This document shows, piece by piece, positions 63,704 to 64,000 of a stretch of 64,000 bases of DNA. Every line of letters begins with the position of its first letter. Position 1 is the first letter of the stretch. The notes under the pieces were generated by a model. That model was given only the letters and a program-made list of their open reading frames with translations, did no database searches and was not told the origin of the DNA. Source of the stretch: Candidatus Hydrogenedentota bacterium (GTDB lineage Bacteria > UBA8481 > J006). The stretch covers positions 34,220-98,219 of the forward strand of contig RFFU01000032.1 in NCBI GenBank assembly GCA_003697085.1. The letters run 5' to 3'. A program made the position numbers and the translations under genes.

Positions 63704-64000
63704 TTACGGTCGTTCCGCGGCGACGACGCCGTTCTCGGAAGCAAGTTTCAGCAGTTTCCGTTTCAAGCGCGGGATATCAATATCGGGACGCGGCGGCATC
63801 TTCTTCGCCGCCGCCAGCGCCTTCTCGTAAAAGACCCGCGCTTCCTTCAATCGACCGAGCCGCTCGTACGCATCCCCGAGATGCTCCAGTATCACCGGCT
63901 CGTTCGTGTCTCGGCGGGCTGCACGCTCCAGATACGCGCGCGCCAGTTCATACGCCCCCTTCTGAAAATAAACCCATCCGAGGGAATCGAGATACTCGGG
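63704..64000 (-). CDS. TPR-repeat protein, C-terminal part
   Basis: The gene enters from beyond the window edge on the minus strand. The visible 98 residues contain two tetratricopeptide repeats: PEYLDSLGWVYFQKGAYELA followed by YLERAARRD, then VILEHLGDAYERLGRLKEAR with FYEKALAA, and a basic C-terminal helix. Such endings are common in large TPR proteins of outer-membrane or secretion systems. The full architecture is unknown. Confidence 0.85.
   Translation of the reverse strand, partial: PEYLDSLGWVYFQKGAYELARAYLERAARRDTNEPVILEHLGDAYERLGRLKEARVFYEKALAAAKKMPPRPDIDIPRLKRKLLKLASENGVVAAERP

Overview
The window looks like chromosome from an uncultivated, moderately GC-rich Gram-negative bacterium. 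Evidence for an outer membrane: an ADP-heptose/Kdo operon (gmhA, heptose kinase, heptose adenylyltransferase fused to KdsB) and a PorV/UPF0164-like beta-barrel. A 3353-residue secreted repeat protein ending in a FlgD-like/T9SS-type sorting domain, coupled to the PorV-like gene, suggests the FCB superphylum or a neighbouring candidate phylum (Elusimicrobiota or Omnitrophota-like). This assignment is inference only. I see no rRNA, tRNA, CRISPR array, phage or transposase gene.

1-9.0 kb (minus strand) is sulfur and Fe-S chemistry: a CysO-like sulfur carrier (partial), JAMM peptidase and CysM; IscA; a Cache-HAMP histidine kinase; then a glutaredoxin-thioredoxin reductase fusion, ThiC and an IscS-type cysteine desulfurase. 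9.2-13.7 kb: panC, a Yip1-like membrane protein, a Gfo/Idh/MocA oxidoreductase, a polysaccharide deacetylase and a GNAT protein in one tightly overlapping operon. 14.3-19.6 kb: LPS inner-core precursors, with CTP synthase immediately downstream of the CTP-consuming KdsB, then an SpoU-type rRNA methylase. 19.8-31.1 kb: the giant repeat protein and PorV-like protein behind a recognisable promoter. 31.2-32.7 kb: ThiD and Rex.

32.8-39.0 kb is the most novel region, a probable ribosomally synthesised, modified peptide (RiPP) locus. It holds a lasso-B2-type transglutaminase-fold peptidase and an HprK-like kinase on the plus strand. Convergent to them is an operon of LtaS-type phosphoglycerol transferase, PqqD-like recognition protein, radical SAM/SPASM enzyme, a 75-residue candidate precursor and a protein arginine methyltransferase. 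There is no asparagine-synthetase-like lasso cyclase, so it is not a standard lasso cluster.

39.3-41.8 kb: a UGM-like flavoprotein and a divergent FGGY-like protein. 42.0-47.2 kb: peptidoglycan recycling (murQ, anmK, nagZ, SSS symporter). 47.2-50.3 kb: intergenic repeats, an unknown gene and ispE. 50.3-53.8 kb: a methyltransferase and two glycosyltransferases. 53.8-61.7 kb (minus): rel-rlmN-SRAP-GT4, and secD-secF with an enlarged SecF. 62.4-64.0 kb: a PilZ-like protein, type III pantothenate kinase (the partner of panC for CoA synthesis) and the end of a TPR protein.

Two genome-wide habits stand out. Operon genes are joined by 4-nt ATGA/GTGA/TTGA overlaps (17 junctions). Several operon-leading genes have a -10 box exactly 6 nt before an ATG with no Shine-Dalgarno, suggesting leaderless mRNAs. 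Gene-free gaps are packed with short hairpin repeats.
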